DNA of 64,000 nucleotides from Pantoea agglomerans NBRC 102470 (lineage in GTDB: Bacteria; Pseudomonadota; Gammaproteobacteria; Enterobacterales; Enterobacteriaceae). This document shows, piece after piece, positions 30,637 to 40,414 of the stretch (position 1 is the first letter of the stretch; the number at the start of each line of letters is the position of its first letter). The DNA lies in NCBI RefSeq assembly GCF_001598475.1, contig NZ_BCZA01000005.1:124001-188000 (forward strand). The letters are read 5' to 3'. A program made the translations under genes and the position numbers. The notes under the pieces were generated by a model. That model ran no database searches. It saw nothing but the letters and a program-made list of their open reading frames with translations, and was not told the origin of the DNA.

Positions 30637-32106
30637 TTATGCAGGCAGCAAACTGCGCACCTGTTGTTGCTGGATGTAGAGTTCCCGGAACAGACATAGC
30701 CGCTTTTGCAGCACGGCACCGCGCGTCTCGTCCGGTTGGTAGCGTGCCTGCACAGCCGGCTTCAGACACACCTCATGCTCAAGGCCGCCATCAGCCAGCC
30801 ACGCTAAACGTGCCGCACCCAGCGCGCCAGATGCGCTGGCGGGATGGGTAACAATGGGCAGTTGCAGCACATCGGCAATCAATTGAGCCCACAATGTGCT
30901 ACGTGCGCCACCACCGGTCAGGCTGCACTGCTGAATGTGATGCCTGGCATCGCCGAGCACACTCAACCCATCAGCCAGCCCAAATGCCACGCCTTCAACC
31001 ACCGCATAGCCCAGCAAGGCGCGCGGGGTTTCATGGCGCAGATTGAAGAAAGAACCGGATGCGTCAGGATCGTTATGTGGTGTGCGTTCACCAGACAGAT
31101 AGGGCAGGAAAACCGGGGCGCTACGCACTTGCTCATCACTGAGCTGGACCATCTCCTCCATCAGCTGGCTTTCACTGACCGACAGCAGATTGCACAACCA
31201 GCGCAGACAACTGGCGGCGCTAAGCATCACACTCATCTGGTGCCAGCGGCCCGGTAACGCATGGCAAAAGGCGTGCACCCCGCATTGAGGGTCAGCCCGT
31301 AAGCGGTCGTTTACGACAAAAATCACACCGGAGGTACCCAATGAGATAAACGCATCACCGGGATTCACCGCCCCCACACCGACTGCCGATGCGGCATTGT
31401 CACCGCCGCCTCCCGCGACAGTAACCGCAGTAGATAAACCCCACTCGCTCGCCAGCGTCGGCTGCAGGCGTCCACTTATGGCACTGCCTTCTACCAGTTC
31501 AGGCATTTGGGCACGCTTCAGTCCGGTGATGGCCAGCAGTTCTTCCGACCAGTCACGCCGGGAGACATCGAGCCACAGCGTTCCGGCAGCATCCGAAGGC
31601 TCACTGACAAAGCGCCCGGTAAGACGCCAGCGCAGGTAATCTTTCGGCAGCAGGACCTTATCGATGCGGCTGAAAATTTCTGGCTCATTTTCCGCGACCC
31701 AGTGCAGTTTCGGCAAAGTGAAGCCGGGCATAATCATATTGCCGCTAATTTCCATTATCCGGGGATTGCTCTTCCGTAGCCTTTCACACTGCGGTGCACT
31801 GCGCGTGTCGTTCCAGAGGATACACGGACGCAGCACCTTCCCCCCGGCATCCAGCAACACGGCCCCGTGCATCTGTCCCGATAATCCGATAGCGCGAATC
31901 GCGGCCCATGCCAGAGGAAACTGATGACGTAATCCCGCCAGAACCTCGCTGCAGGCTTGCCACCAGCATTCAGGATCCTGTTCAGCCCAGTGGGGATGGG
32001 GACGCTGCACGCTCAGCGTGGCGTGCTGAGCCGCCACAATCTCACCGTGCGTATTAATGATCAGCGCTTTAAGCTCTGAGGTACCAATATCAATGCCGAG
32101 ATACAT
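30637..32106 (-). CDS. dalK: D-xylulose kinase DalK (FGGY family)
   Basis: The kinase phosphorylates D-xylulose, the product of DalD, to D-xylulose 5-phosphate, which enters the pentose phosphate pathway. The 489-residue FGGY carbohydrate kinase begins with the phosphate-binding YLGIDIGTSELKALII and contains GLSGQMHGAVLLD, ILWNDTRS, GGGDNAASAVG and SLGTSGVIF, typical of XylB-type enzymes. ATG 32106 lies two bases after the dalD stop, so translation is coupled. A xylB identity would fit equally; the neighbours favour dalK. Confidence 0.9.
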   Translation of the reverse strand: MYLGIDIGTSELKALIINTHGEIVAAQHATLSVQRPHPHWAEQDPECWWQACSEVLAGLRHQFPLAWAAIRAIGLSGQMHGAVLLDAGGKVLRPCILWNDTRSAPQCERLRKSNPRIMEISGNMIMPGFTLPKLHWVAENEPEIFSRIDKVLLPKDYLRWRLTGRFVSEPSDAAGTLWLDVSRRDWSEELLAITGLKRAQMPELVEGSAISGRLQPTLASEWGLSTAVTVAGGGGDNAASAVGVGAVNPGDAFISLGTSGVIFVVNDRLRADPQCGVHAFCHALPGRWHQMSVMLSAASCLRWLCNLLSVSESQLMEEMVQLSDEQVRSAPVFLPYLSGERTPHNDPDASGSFFNLRHETPRALLGYAVVEGVAFGLADGLSVLGDARHHIQQCSLTGGGARSTLWAQLIADVLQLPIVTHPASASGALGAARLAWLADGGLEHEVCLKPAVQARYQPDETRGAVLQKRLCLFRELYIQQQQVRSLLPA

Positions 32107-32108
32107 AA

Positions 32109-33497
32109 TTACACCGCCGCCAGTTCAGGCTGTTTCAGCCACTGCTGCAAACTCGCAACACGGCGGGTGACTAACTCATGAAACGCCTTATCAGATGCCA
32201 GTTCCGCAAACAGCGCGCTATCACTCAGGTATGCATGGAGCGGATCGGCGCTGGCGAACTGCTTACGTAGCGTATCGACCTGTAGCGCACCGTCCTGATA
32301 GCAATAGGGTAAATTGTCATCGGCCCATCGCTGCATAAACAGGAAGAACAGTGCCGGAATCACCGCCGTTGCGGTGGGCTGCGCACCGCGCTGGTAGCAC
32401 TGTTGCAGGGTTGGCGTAACCATGCCGGGAATTTTGGATAAACCATCGGCACCGACGCGCTGATTGGTATCTTTAATGTAAGGATTACTGAAGCGGGCCA
32501 GCACCACGTCACGATAATCCGCTAAATCAAGCGGGCTGGGAGACAGAGAAGGAATGACATCCTGGGTCACATAGTCGTGAGCCAGTTGATAAATCGCCGG
32601 ATGGCTGGTGCTCTCATCGATATAGTTCAGACCAATCAGTGTGCCCGCCCAGGCAATCGCAGCATGTGTCGCATTGAGGATGCGAATTTTCGCCTCTTCC
32701 CACGGCAGTACCGATTCCACCAGTTCAACACCGACCTTTTCCAGCGCCGGGCGCCCGGCAATAAAATCATCCTCAATGACCCACTGAATAAAAGATTCGG
32801 CCATTACTGCTGCGCCATCCTGTTTGCCGGTCGCCGCCTGCACGCGTTCTGCCACCTCCGGAGTAGGACGGGGTGTAATGCGATCAACCATGGTATTCGG
32901 TGAACGGGTTTGCGTGCGCACCCAGTCGGCCAGCGCGGTATCGCCTTTGGCCGTAAGAAACGCCAGGAAGGCGTCACGGAAACGCTCACCATTGTGCCGC
33001 AGATTGTCGCAGTTCAGCAGCGTAACCGGCGGACCGCCTTGCGCAACACGCTGTGTCAGAATATGGCTGAGTGCACCGTAGAGGGTGCGGATATCGCCAC
33101 CCAGATCGGCCTTCACATCTGCCTGATTGAGATCCAGGGTAAACGCGGGCGTCAGGTAGTAACCCGCTTCGGTCACGGTAAAGCTAATCACACGCGTTTC
33201 CGCACTGGCCCCCTGCTCGATCAACGCACTGATATCACTATCCCAGGGCAAAATTTTGCGCAGCGAAGTGATGGTTTCGTAGTCGCGCTTACCTTCAGGC
33301 GTCACGGTTTCCAGCACATATTCTCCCTGCTGCGCCGCGAGCTGATTGAGCAGCGGCACTGCGTCATTACGGATATTGCCGAGCGCGATGCTCCAGCTTT
33401 CATCACCCTGCTCACGCAGTTTATGCAGATACCACGCCTGATGTGCCCGATGAAAAGATCCCGCGCCGATGTGCATCCACACTGATTGGTTGTTCAT
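32109..33497 (-). CDS. dalD: D-arabitol 4-dehydrogenase DalD (polyol-specific long-chain dehydrogenase)
   Basis: DalD oxidises D-arabitol to D-xylulose with NAD. The 462-residue product belongs to the mannitol dehydrogenase family: N-terminal cofactor motif [15 protein letters not shown], catalytic [14 protein letters not shown] (the family K-x4-N-x2-H pattern), and PTPEVAERV. Mannitol, fructuronate or altronate oxidoreductases are family alternatives, but pairing with a xylulokinase and a pentitol transporter points to D-arabitol. ATG 33497 follows GAGGCGATT. It is first in the operon and divergent from dalR. Confidence 0.88.
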   Translation of the reverse strand: MNNQSVWMHIGAGSFHRAHQAWYLHKLREQGDESWSIALGNIRNDAVPLLNQLAAQQGEYVLETVTPEGKRDYETITSLRKILPWDSDISALIEQGASAETRVISFTVTEAGYYLTPAFTLDLNQADVKADLGGDIRTLYGALSHILTQRVAQGGPPVTLLNCDNLRHNGERFRDAFLAFLTAKGDTALADWVRTQTRSPNTMVDRITPRPTPEVAERVQAATGKQDGAAVMAESFIQWVIEDDFIAGRPALEKVGVELVESVLPWEEAKIRILNATHAAIAWAGTLIGLNYIDESTSHPAIYQLAHDYVTQDVIPSLSPSPLDLADYRDVVLARFSNPYIKDTNQRVGADGLSKIPGMVTPTLQQCYQRGAQPTATAVIPALFFLFMQRWADDNLPYCYQDGALQVDTLRKQFASADPLHAYLSDSALFAELASDKAFHELVTRRVASLQQWLKQPELAAV

Positions 33498-33513
33498 AAT
33501 CGCCTCATTTAAA

Positions 33514-33541
33514 CATTTGCCACACCTAAGGGCATTTGCCC
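33514..33541. promoter_or_regulatory. Candidate DalR operator: repeated CATTTGCC
   Basis: CATTTGCC occurs at 33514-33521 and again at 33533-33540, 19 bases apart start to start (near two helical turns). The second copy lies within the palindrome GGGCA-TT-TGCCC (33530-33541). The sites lie just upstream of the dalD start codon, downstream of the putative -10. Confidence 0.45.
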
Positions 33542-33579
33542 GATGACCTGTAGCATAGTGCCTATTACGAAGATCCTTC

Positions 33580-33595
33580 TGCGAGCTGAGTCACA
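33580..33595 (-). promoter_or_regulatory. Candidate CRP-binding site upstream of dalD
   Basis: On the minus strand TGTGA-CTCAGC-TCGCA matches the CRP core TGTGA-N6-TCACA at nine of ten positions, flanked by T-rich sequence. Its centre is about 42 bases from the transcription start predicted from the TATGCT -10-like element, a class II position. Confidence 0.5.
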
Positions 33596-33692
33596 AATAA
33601 TATTTTTGCTCCCATCCCGGGCTTTTGCTCAGTTAGTGCTTTTCGACCCGCACGGCGTTAAGATGTCCCCTCAAATTCGACGGAACATCGTG

Positions 33693-34640
33693 ATGAGCAG
33701 AGAAGAAAAAAAGCAGGAGCTGGCCGCACGTGCCGCATGGATGTATTACGTCGCAGGCGTGACACAGCAGGAGATTGCGCAGGCATTGGGATTGTCACGA
33801 CAGGTAGCGCAGCGGCTGGTATCCAGTGCACGTGAAATGGGCATGGTGAACGTAAAAATTGATCATCCCGTCACACACTGTCTGCAGCTGGCGCGTGAGG
33901 TACAGGCGAAGTTTGGTCTGGATTTGTGCCGCGTTGTGCCATCGGCCAGTCTGAATGATGAGGCTATTCAACAAATGCTGGCAGTTGAAGGCTCGGCGGT
34001 GATGACACAATTCATCAATGAGGAAACGCCTCAGGTGTTCGGTATTGGTTCCGGTAAAACCCTGCGCTCAATGATCGATGCGCTACCCTGGGTTGATCGC
34101 CCGCAGCATCATTGCGTTTCCATGATTGGTGCCATCGCGCGGGATGATTCCGGTACTCGCTATGACGTACCGTTGAAGATGGCCGAAAAGATGCAAGGTA
34201 AGTATTTCTTTATCCCCGCCCCCTTATACGCCGACACCCCAGAGGATAAAGCGATGTGGGTTCAGCATAAGGTTTACCAGCGCGTCATTGATCGCGCATT
34301 ACAGGCGGACGTGGCTTTTGTGGGTATTGGCGAAGTGATGCCGGGCTGTCCTTTGAATGCCGAGGGATTCATCACAGATGCGCAGGTCGAGGCGCTAAAT
34401 GGGCGCGGCGTGGTGGGCGAAATGCTCGGTCACTTTTTCAATCAGCAGGGTGAGCGGGTATGGGGCGAAACGGATGAGCTACTGACCAGCGTGCGACTGG
34501 AAAGCCGGACTCAGCGTAAAATTATTGGCTTTGCGGGTAGCGAGCGCAAGTATCCAGCAATCCGTGCCGCATTACAGGGCGGCTGGGTATCGGGACTGGT
34601 GACCGATGAGGATACGGCGCTGAAGCTACTGCAAAAGTGA
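33693..34640 (+). CDS. dalR: SorC-family transcriptional regulator DalR
   Basis: The 315-residue SorC/DeoR-like regulator has an N-terminal helix-turn-helix (residues about 10-50: WMYYVAGVTQQEIAQALGL, SRQVAQRLVSSAREMG) and a C-terminal sugar-binding domain with GIGSGKTLRSMIDAL, VAFVGIGEVMPGCPL and GFAGSERKYPAIRAAL. It probably controls dalDKT in response to D-arabitol or D-xylulose. ATG 33693 was chosen (MSREEKKQEL); in-frame starts at 33663 and 33543 would add residues outside the domain and run into the control region. Divergent placement fits a local regulator. Confidence 0.87.
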   Translation: MSREEKKQELAARAAWMYYVAGVTQQEIAQALGLSRQVAQRLVSSAREMGMVNVKIDHPVTHCLQLAREVQAKFGLDLCRVVPSASLNDEAIQQMLAVEGSAVMTQFINEETPQVFGIGSGKTLRSMIDALPWVDRPQHHCVSMIGAIARDDSGTRYDVPLKMAEKMQGKYFFIPAPLYADTPEDKAMWVQHKVYQRVIDRALQADVAFVGIGEVMPGCPLNAEGFITDAQVEALNGRGVVGEMLGHFFNQQGERVWGETDELLTSVRLESRTQRKIIGFAGSERKYPAIRAALQGGWVSGLVTDEDTALKLLQK

Positions 34641-34722
34641 TATCTCAGCATGGATGCAGAGTGCGAGGGCAGAACGCAGAGATGACGCAAAATCTCAAAC
34701 GCGGCTCGCACTTATTCTGCGC

Positions 34723-34745
34723 AGGGCACGTTACGCCGGTGCCCT
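34723..34745. other. Hairpin between convergent dalR and hisP
   Basis: A 7-bp inverted repeat AGGGCAC/GTGCCCT lies 30 bases before the end of hisP and 82 bases after dalR. No T tract follows, so terminator function is uncertain. The surrounding 135 bases hold nothing else. Confidence 0.4.
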
Positions 34746-34775
34746 GATTCCCTCGCCTTAACTAACATCTAACCG

Positions 34776-35549
34776 TTACTTCAGCGATCCCTTGAGGAAC
34801 TGCTGTAAACGTGGGCTTTTCGGACTGCCGAACAGTTCCGCAGGCGGTCCCTGCTCTTCGATTTTACCCTGATGCAGGAAAATGACATGGCTGGAGACGT
34901 GACGGGCAAACTCCATCTCGTGGGTCACGACCACCATGGTTTTGCCCTCCTCAGCCAGCTTCTGCATGATGCGCAGTACTTCCCCGACCAGCTCCGGATC
35001 AAGCGCCGAAGTGGGTTCGTCAAACAGCAACACCTCTGGCTCCATCGCCAGCGCGCGCGCAATCGACACACGCTGCTGCTGACCACCGGAGAGGTGAACC
35101 GGATATTTTGCCTGCGCTCGCGCATCAATCCCGACTTTATCGAGGTATTTGATGGCACGCTCACGCGCCGCCGCTTTACTCAGCCCCAGCACCTGAATCG
35201 GGGCTTCCATCACGTTTTCCAGCACGGTCATGTGACTCCACAGATTAAAATGCTGGAACACCATGGTCAGGCTGGTACGTAACGCGCGCAGCTGCTCTTT
35301 GTCAGCCACTTTGAGCTGACCATCTTTGTCACGGACTAAGGTGATTTGTTGGTTATTCACCATGATGCTGCCTTCACTCGGTTTTTCGAGGAAGTTGATG
35401 CAGCGTAAAAAGGTACTTTTCCCTGAGCCGGACGATCCAATGATACTGATCACATCGCCCGCTTTAGCAGTTAACGAGACCCCTTTCAGCACTTCATGTT
35501 CACCGTAACGCTTATGCAATTCGGTGACGCTTAATTTATTGTCAGCCAT
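34776..35549 (-). CDS. hisP: Histidine ABC transporter ATP-binding protein HisP
   Basis: HisP is the ATPase of the HisJQMP importer. The 257-residue protein carries Walker [10 protein letters not shown] (residues 38-46), the signature LSGGQQQR, Walker [15 protein letters not shown] and the H-loop VVVTHEM, and ends in the HisP-type [16 protein letters not shown] 35549 (MADNKLSV) was used; a TTG start at 35561 would overlap hisM. It follows hisM by 8 bases. Confidence 0.96.
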   Translation of the reverse strand: MADNKLSVTELHKRYGEHEVLKGVSLTAKAGDVISIIGSSGSGKSTFLRCINFLEKPSEGSIMVNNQQITLVRDKDGQLKVADKEQLRALRTSLTMVFQHFNLWSHMTVLENVMEAPIQVLGLSKAAARERAIKYLDKVGIDARAQAKYPVHLSGGQQQRVSIARALAMEPEVLLFDEPTSALDPELVGEVLRIMQKLAEEGKTMVVVTHEMEFARHVSSHVIFLHQGKIEEQGPPAELFGSPKSPRLQQFLKGSLK

Positions 35550-35557
35550 AGTTCTAC

Positions 35558-36274
35558 TCAATGCGATGAAGAGGGTTTCACGTGGGCCAGCCAGCGACGT
35601 TCCGCCAGGCGGAACAGGCTGATCAACACGTAAGAGATAATCAGGTACAACACAGCCGCCAGACCAAAGGCGGTAAACGGCTGATAGGTCGCCGAGTTAA
35701 TATCCCGCGCGATTTTCAGCAGATCCGGCACGGTGGCGGTGAAGGCCAGCGCCGTGGAGTGCAGCATCAGAATCACTTCGTTGCTGTAGGCCGGCAGTGC
35801 CGTACGCAGCGCCGATGGCAGGATAATGCAGCGATAGAGTTTAAAAGTAGAGAAGCCGTACGCCCGTGCCGCCTCAATTTCACCGTGTGGCACCGAGCGA
35901 ATCGCACCGGCAAAAATTTCCGTGGTGTAGGCGCAGGTGTTGAGGGTAAAGGCGAGCAGGGTACAGTTCAGACCACTGCGGAAAAAGGCATTCAGCAGTT
36001 CAGTGCCTTTCACAATCTCCAGCGTGTACATGCCGGAGTAGAACACCAGCAGCTGCACATAGAGCGGCGTGCCGCGAAAGACGTAGGTGAAGAGCCAGAC
36101 CGGAAAGCTGATAAACCGGTTAGGGGAAACCCGCGCTATCGCCAGCAGGATTGCCAGACATCCGCCAATGGTGACCGAGAGGATCAGCAGCCACAGGGTG
36201 ATAGCTACACCGGTAAAACGATAACCGTCAGTCCAGAGCAGCGATTTCCAGTATTCCTGAATAATATCAATCAT
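35558..36274 (-). CDS. hisM: Histidine ABC transporter permease HisM
   Basis: A 238-residue inner-membrane permease of the HisQM heterodimer with several hydrophobic segments. The EAA-type loop is seen at [26 protein letters not shown]-terminal [14 protein letters not shown] is HisM-like. It overlaps the end of hisQ by 8 bases, indicating coupling. Confidence 0.96.
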   Translation of the reverse strand: MIDIIQEYWKSLLWTDGYRFTGVAITLWLLILSVTIGGCLAILLAIARVSPNRFISFPVWLFTYVFRGTPLYVQLLVFYSGMYTLEIVKGTELLNAFFRSGLNCTLLAFTLNTCAYTTEIFAGAIRSVPHGEIEAARAYGFSTFKLYRCIILPSALRTALPAYSNEVILMLHSTALAFTATVPDLLKIARDINSATYQPFTAFGLAAVLYLIISYVLISLFRLAERRWLAHVKPSSSH

Positions 36275-36956
36275 AACTCGCCCTCTTTACACCTACCGTA
36301 TAGCGCCGGTTGAGCCACCACAGCACACCGTTTGACAGCGTGGTAAATACCAGATAAATCACACCGGCCACAATGGCGAAGTAGAACGGCTGCCAGGTAC
36401 TTTTTCCTGCCAGCTGCGTCGCCTTCACCACATCTTCCAGCCCCAGCAGCGAGACCAGCGCGGTGGCTTTCAGAATCACCTGCCAGTTGTTGCCGATGCC
36501 TGGCAGCGCGTAGCGCATCATGGCCGGAAACAGAATGCGGCGGAACACCTGCGCGCCGGTAAAGCCAAACGCGGTTGCTGCTTCAATCTGCCCCTGAGGC
36601 ACGGCCATAAAGGCGCCGCGGAACGTTTCGGTGAAGTAGGCACCATAGATAAAGCCGAGCGTGATGATACCGGCGACCATCGGGTCGATATCAAACTGCG
36701 CCATACCCAGCGCATCGGTTATCTGGTTGAGGACAATCTGCAGACCGTAGAAGATCAGCAGCATCAGTACAAGGTCTGGCACGCCACGAATCAGCGTGGT
36801 GTAGCCTTCAAAAATCATCGCCAGTGGCCGGCTGCGCGACAGTTTCGCGCCTGCGCCAATCAGGCCCAGCAGCACTGCCAGCACGACCGAAGTGAGCGCC
36901 AGCTCCAGCGTCACCAGCGTGCCCCGAAGAATTACATCAGAATAGCCATACAGCAT
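36267..36956 (-). CDS. hisQ: Histidine ABC transporter permease HisQ
   Basis: A 229-residue permease partner of HisM. The EAA loop is GQIEAATAFGFTGAQVFRRILFPAM, and FEGYTTLIRGVPDLVLMLLIFYG is typical of HisQ. It is preceded by a 179-base gap from hisJ that carries a stem-loop, matching the step-down in expression between binding protein and membrane parts known for this operon type. Confidence 0.96.
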   Translation of the reverse strand: MLYGYSDVILRGTLVTLELALTSVVLAVLLGLIGAGAKLSRSRPLAMIFEGYTTLIRGVPDLVLMLLIFYGLQIVLNQITDALGMAQFDIDPMVAGIITLGFIYGAYFTETFRGAFMAVPQGQIEAATAFGFTGAQVFRRILFPAMMRYALPGIGNNWQVILKATALVSLLGLEDVVKATQLAGKSTWQPFYFAIVAGVIYLVFTTLSNGVLWWLNRRYTVGVKRASYD

Positions 36957-36990
36957 CGAAAGGGTCCTGTCGTGGGGTGAAAACGAAACG

Positions 36991-37013
36991 CTGCCCGCAA
37001 GCGAGACGGGCAG
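36991..37013 (-). other. Stem-loop in the hisJ-hisQ spacer
   Basis: CTGCCCG and CGGGCAG form a perfect 7-bp stem with a 9-base loop. There is no T run, so it more likely protects the 3' end of hisJ mRNA than terminates it. In Salmonella the same junction contains REP-type hairpins (from memory). Confidence 0.6.
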
Positions 37014-37135
37014 TTTAGCTTTACTTCTCTGTTGCAGATGCCATCCGCCATTAGCGGAAAAGAACCCGATTCTGCACCTGGCAGAACCGGCTCAGACCCG
37101 GCAAAACGGACACAGAGGGTAAAGCGACAGGATGG

Positions 37136-37918
37136 TTAGTCGCCGTACACGTTGAAATCGAAGTATTTCTTCGCAATCTTGTCGTAGGTGCCATCTTTAC
37201 GCATGTCAGCAAAGGCTTTGTCGATGGCGGCTTTCAGTTCGCTGTCATCTTTACGCAGTCCCATGCCGGTACCGACGCCAAAAATCTTGTCATCTTTCAC
37301 GGCCGGACCGGCGAAGGCGTAATTTTTACCGACCGGCTGCTTCAGGAACCCTTCGCTGGCCTGCACTTCATCCTGGAAGGCAGCATCAATACGACCGGCA
37401 TTCAGATCCTGATAGACCAGATCCTGGTTTGCATAAGGTGTGACGTTCACCCCTTTTGGCCGCCAGTTCTGATTGGCGTAAGTTTCCTGGGTGGTGCCCT
37501 GCAGCAGACCGATGTTTTTGCCTTTCAGGGACTCAATGGTCGGCTCAATTTTCGATCCCTTCGGCGCGACTAAACGCGCGTTAGCGGCGTAGAGTTTTTC
37601 CGAGAAGGCGATCTCTTCCTGACGTTTCGCTGTGATGGAAAGTGAGGAGATGATGGCATCAATTTTCTTCGCTTTCAGCGAAGGGATCAGCGCATCAAAG
37701 TCGCTCTCAACATAGGTACATTGGGTATGAATACGTTTACAGATTTCGTTAGCGAGGTCGATATCGAAGCCCACTAACTTGCCTTGCGCGTTTTTCGACT
37801 CAAACGGTGGGTAAGTTGGATCTGTGCCGATACGGATTGAACCCGGAACCGCCGCGAAAACGCTGGCAGCACTGGATAAGCCCAGCATCAGGGAAAGAGC
37901 CAGAACACGCTTTTTCAT
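37136..37918 (-). CDS. hisJ: Periplasmic histidine-binding protein HisJ
   Basis: HisJ captures L-histidine in the periplasm for HisQMP. The 260-residue preprotein has a signal peptide ([22 protein letters not shown], cleaved before AVPG). Mature features include [19 protein letters not shown], the cysteine pair ICKRIHTQC and the type-3 solute-binding signature [13 protein letters not shown]. In E. coli a second, lysine/arginine-specific protein, ArgT, lies beside it; no second copy is present here, so it may serve a wider set of ligands or ArgT is elsewhere. Confidence 0.93.
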   Translation of the reverse strand: MKKRVLALSLMLGLSSAASVFAAVPGSIRIGTDPTYPPFESKNAQGKLVGFDIDLANEICKRIHTQCTYVESDFDALIPSLKAKKIDAIISSLSITAKRQEEIAFSEKLYAANARLVAPKGSKIEPTIESLKGKNIGLLQGTTQETYANQNWRPKGVNVTPYANQDLVYQDLNAGRIDAAFQDEVQASEGFLKQPVGKNYAFAGPAVKDDKIFGVGTGMGLRKDDSELKAAIDKAFADMRKDGTYDKIAKKYFDFNVYGD

Positions 37919-38177
37919 AGATTACCCTCAAGTGAAGTGCTTTTTGTTATGTGGTTCGTGATGTGTTTGCGCAAAGTAATTTGCATGTTTCATGCCAGTT
38001 CTGCAAGTTAACCACGCTGTTAGCGTGATGTCAGACAGGCGAAAACGCTGTGTTTGTGAGGGGAATATAGCAGTGAAGTAAAAGAGAAAAAGCGACGTTG
38101 TTAACTTTTGGTGCGTCAAATGCACGAAGAGTGATCCGAGGCGCGCTTATGCACTAAATAAGTGCGCCAGCGGAACT

Positions 38178-38747
38178 TTATGCACCCTGCCAGCGCGTGA
38201 AGAGATCTTCCGATAATTCGATATCAAACTGGTCGATAACCCGGTTAACGGTCTGATCGATCAGCTGATCGATCGTTTCAGGCCGATGATAAAATGCCGG
38301 CACGGGTGGCATGATAATGGCACCCAGCTCTGCGGCGGTGGTCATCATTCGCAGATGCCCAACATGCAGCGGGGTTTCGCGCACGCACAGCACCAGCTTA
38401 CGCTGCTCTTTTAACACCACGTCAGCCGCACGGGTCAGCAACGAGTCACTGTAACTGTGGACGATGCCAGAGAGCGTTTTCATTGAGCAGGGTAAAATCG
38501 CCATGCCCAGCGTTTTAAACGATCCAGATGAGATATTTGCTGCAATATCGCGCACGTCATGCACCACATCGGCCAGCGCCTGCACGTCACGCAGCGAATA
38601 ATCGCTCTCCAGTCCCAGCGTCTGACGCGCCGCCTGACTCATAACCAGATGCGTTTCTACTTCTTCCACCTGCTGCAACACCTGCAGCATGCGCACGCCA
38701 TAGATCACCCCGCTTGCGCCAGAGATGCCAATGATGAGTCGTTTCAT
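38178..38747 (-). CDS. ubiX: Flavin prenyltransferase UbiX
   Basis: UbiX prenylates FMN to make the prenyl-FMN cofactor of UbiD, needed for decarboxylation in ubiquinone synthesis. The 189-residue length matches E. coli. It has the flavoprotein N-terminus LIIGISGASGVIYGVRML, SSGSFKTLGMAILPCSMKTL and PLHVGHLRMMTTAAELGAIIMPP. It lies downstream of purF on the same strand, after a terminator-like hairpin. Confidence 0.96.
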   Translation of the reverse strand: MKRLIIGISGASGVIYGVRMLQVLQQVEEVETHLVMSQAARQTLGLESDYSLRDVQALADVVHDVRDIAANISSGSFKTLGMAILPCSMKTLSGIVHSYSDSLLTRAADVVLKEQRKLVLCVRETPLHVGHLRMMTTAAELGAIIMPPVPAFYHRPETIDQLIDQTVNRVIDQFDIELSEDLFTRWQGA

Positions 38748-38800
38748 ATTCCAACCTTATTTCAGCCAATGGGCCATCATACGCGGCCTGCGGGTTTCTG

Positions 38801-38835
38801 AAAACAAACAGGGCGGGATTGCTCCCGCCCTGTTT
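38801..38835 (-). terminator. Terminator after purF
   Basis: On the minus strand a 13-bp stem AAACAGGGCGGGA/TCCCGCCCTGTTT with loop GCAA leads into GTTTTC. It begins 25 bases after the purF stop, before ubiX, so ubiX is probably expressed by read-through or its own promoter. Confidence 0.8.
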
Positions 38836-38859
38836 TATGCTGCCCGCCTGCTGAAGGTA

Positions 38860-40377
38860 TCAGCCTTCGTTGTGCAGCTCGAGGTTTTCGACTTCGTTCT
38901 GCCGCTGAAGCGCTTTGGCATCATCATTACGCAGCGACTCGAGATACTCCAGATATTGCTGATCGACATCTTTCGTCACGTAAATGCCGTTGAACACCGA
39001 GCACTCAAATTGTGCAATGTCCGGATTCTCTTCGCGAACCGCTTCGATCAGATCGTCCAGATCCTGGAAGATCAGCGCATCGGCTTTAATCAGCTGGCGA
39101 ATCTCTTCCACTTCACGGCCATGCGCAATCAGTTCCGTGGCGCTGGGCATATCGATACCGTAGACGTTCGGGAAACGAATTTCCGGCGCCGCTGACGCCA
39201 GATAAACCCTTTTTGCGCCCGCTTCACGCGCCATCTCGATAATCTGCTCTGAGGTGGTACCGCGAACAATAGAGTCATCCACCAGCAGCACATTTTTATC
39301 ACGGAATTCGGCGCGGTTAGCGTTGAGCTTGCGGCGCACCGCGCTGCGGCGTAACTGCTGGCCCGGCATGATAAAAGTACGGCCAACGTACCGGTTCTTC
39401 ACGAAGCCCTGGCGATAGGGTTTGTCGAGAATACGTGCAATTTCCAGCGCGATATCGGTGGAGGTTTCAGGAATCGGAATCACAACGTCGATATCGAGAT
39501 CTTCCCACTCGCGCGCAATTTTCTCACCCAGCTTGGTGCCCATACGAACACGGGCGCTGTAGACCGAGATTTTGTCGAGGAAGGAGTCGGGACGCGCAAA
39601 ATAGACATACTCGAACAGGCAAGGATTGCTTTTCGGATTTTCAGCGCACTGGCGGGTAGACAGCTGGCCCGCCTCAGTCACATAAACCGCTTCACCCGGT
39701 GCAACGTCACGGATGAACTCAAAGCCCAGCGTATCCAGCGCCACGCTCTCGGAGGCGACCATATATTCGGTGCGGCCATCAGCGATAACGCGCTTGCCCA
39801 GCACCAGCGGACGGATACCGTTAGGATCACGGAAGGCGACCATGCCGTGGCCGATAATCATCGACACTACCGCATAGGCTCCGCGCACCTGCTGATGCAC
39901 GGCAGCAACCGCAGCAAAGATGTTGTCGGCTGTCAGCGGATCGTTTTGGAAACGATCTAACTCCTGCGCAAAGATGTTCAGCAGGATTTCAGAATCTGAG
40001 GTGGTATTAACGTGACGGCGGCCCTTTTCAAACAGGTGCTTACGCAGCACATGGGCGTTGGTCAGGTTACCGTTGTGCGCCAGGGTGATGCCATACGGGG
40101 AGTTTACATAGAATGGCTGCGCTTCAGAGGCACTGGAGCTTCCCGCGGTTGGATAACGCGCGTGACCGATCCCCATATTGCCCTGCAGACGCTGCATGTG
40201 GCGTGCTTCGAAAACGTCGCTGACCAGGCCGTTTGCCTTTCGCAGGCGAAAACATTTCAGCGCATCGATAGTACAAATGCCTGCGGCATCCTGCCCGCGG
40301 TGCTGGAGCACCGTTAACGCGTCATAGATCGACTGGTTGACCGGCATGAAACCGGTGATACCGACAATACCGCACAT
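38860..40377 (-). CDS. purF: Amidophosphoribosyltransferase PurF
   Basis: PurF makes 5-phosphoribosylamine from PRPP and glutamine, the first committed purine step. The 505-residue protein (E. coli 505) begins [10 protein letters not shown], giving the N-terminal nucleophile Cys after Met removal. The Ntn glutaminase domain is followed by the PRTase domain with the PRPP motif [17 protein letters not shown]. It follows cvpA by 37 bases under the PurR box upstream of cvpA. Confidence 0.98.
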   Translation of the reverse strand: MCGIVGITGFMPVNQSIYDALTVLQHRGQDAAGICTIDALKCFRLRKANGLVSDVFEARHMQRLQGNMGIGHARYPTAGSSSASEAQPFYVNSPYGITLAHNGNLTNAHVLRKHLFEKGRRHVNTTSDSEILLNIFAQELDRFQNDPLTADNIFAAVAAVHQQVRGAYAVVSMIIGHGMVAFRDPNGIRPLVLGKRVIADGRTEYMVASESVALDTLGFEFIRDVAPGEAVYVTEAGQLSTRQCAENPKSNPCLFEYVYFARPDSFLDKISVYSARVRMGTKLGEKIAREWEDLDIDVVIPIPETSTDIALEIARILDKPYRQGFVKNRYVGRTFIMPGQQLRRSAVRRKLNANRAEFRDKNVLLVDDSIVRGTTSEQIIEMAREAGAKRVYLASAAPEIRFPNVYGIDMPSATELIAHGREVEEIRQLIKADALIFQDLDDLIEAVREENPDIAQFECSVFNGIYVTKDVDQQYLEYLESLRNDDAKALQRQNEVENLELHNEG

Positions 40378-40414
40378 GTTGTCATTTCCTCATTAAGCCG
40401 CACTCCCGGTCACA

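Larger units (their letters stand above)
33498..33692. promoter_or_regulatory. dalD-dalR divergent control region
   Basis: This 195-bp region separates dalD and dalR. Reading toward dalD (minus strand), a CRP-like site lies at 33580-33595, a -10-like TATGCT at 33557-33552 and two CATTTGCC repeats further down. Together these are consistent with a CRP-activated promoter whose early transcribed region carries repressor sites. The promoter position is inferred from motif spacing only. Confidence 0.5.

Noticed and set aside
34641..34775. Small gene or repeat between dalR and hisP
   Set aside because: Only a short hairpin was seen; no start with a ribosome-binding site and no repeat match.
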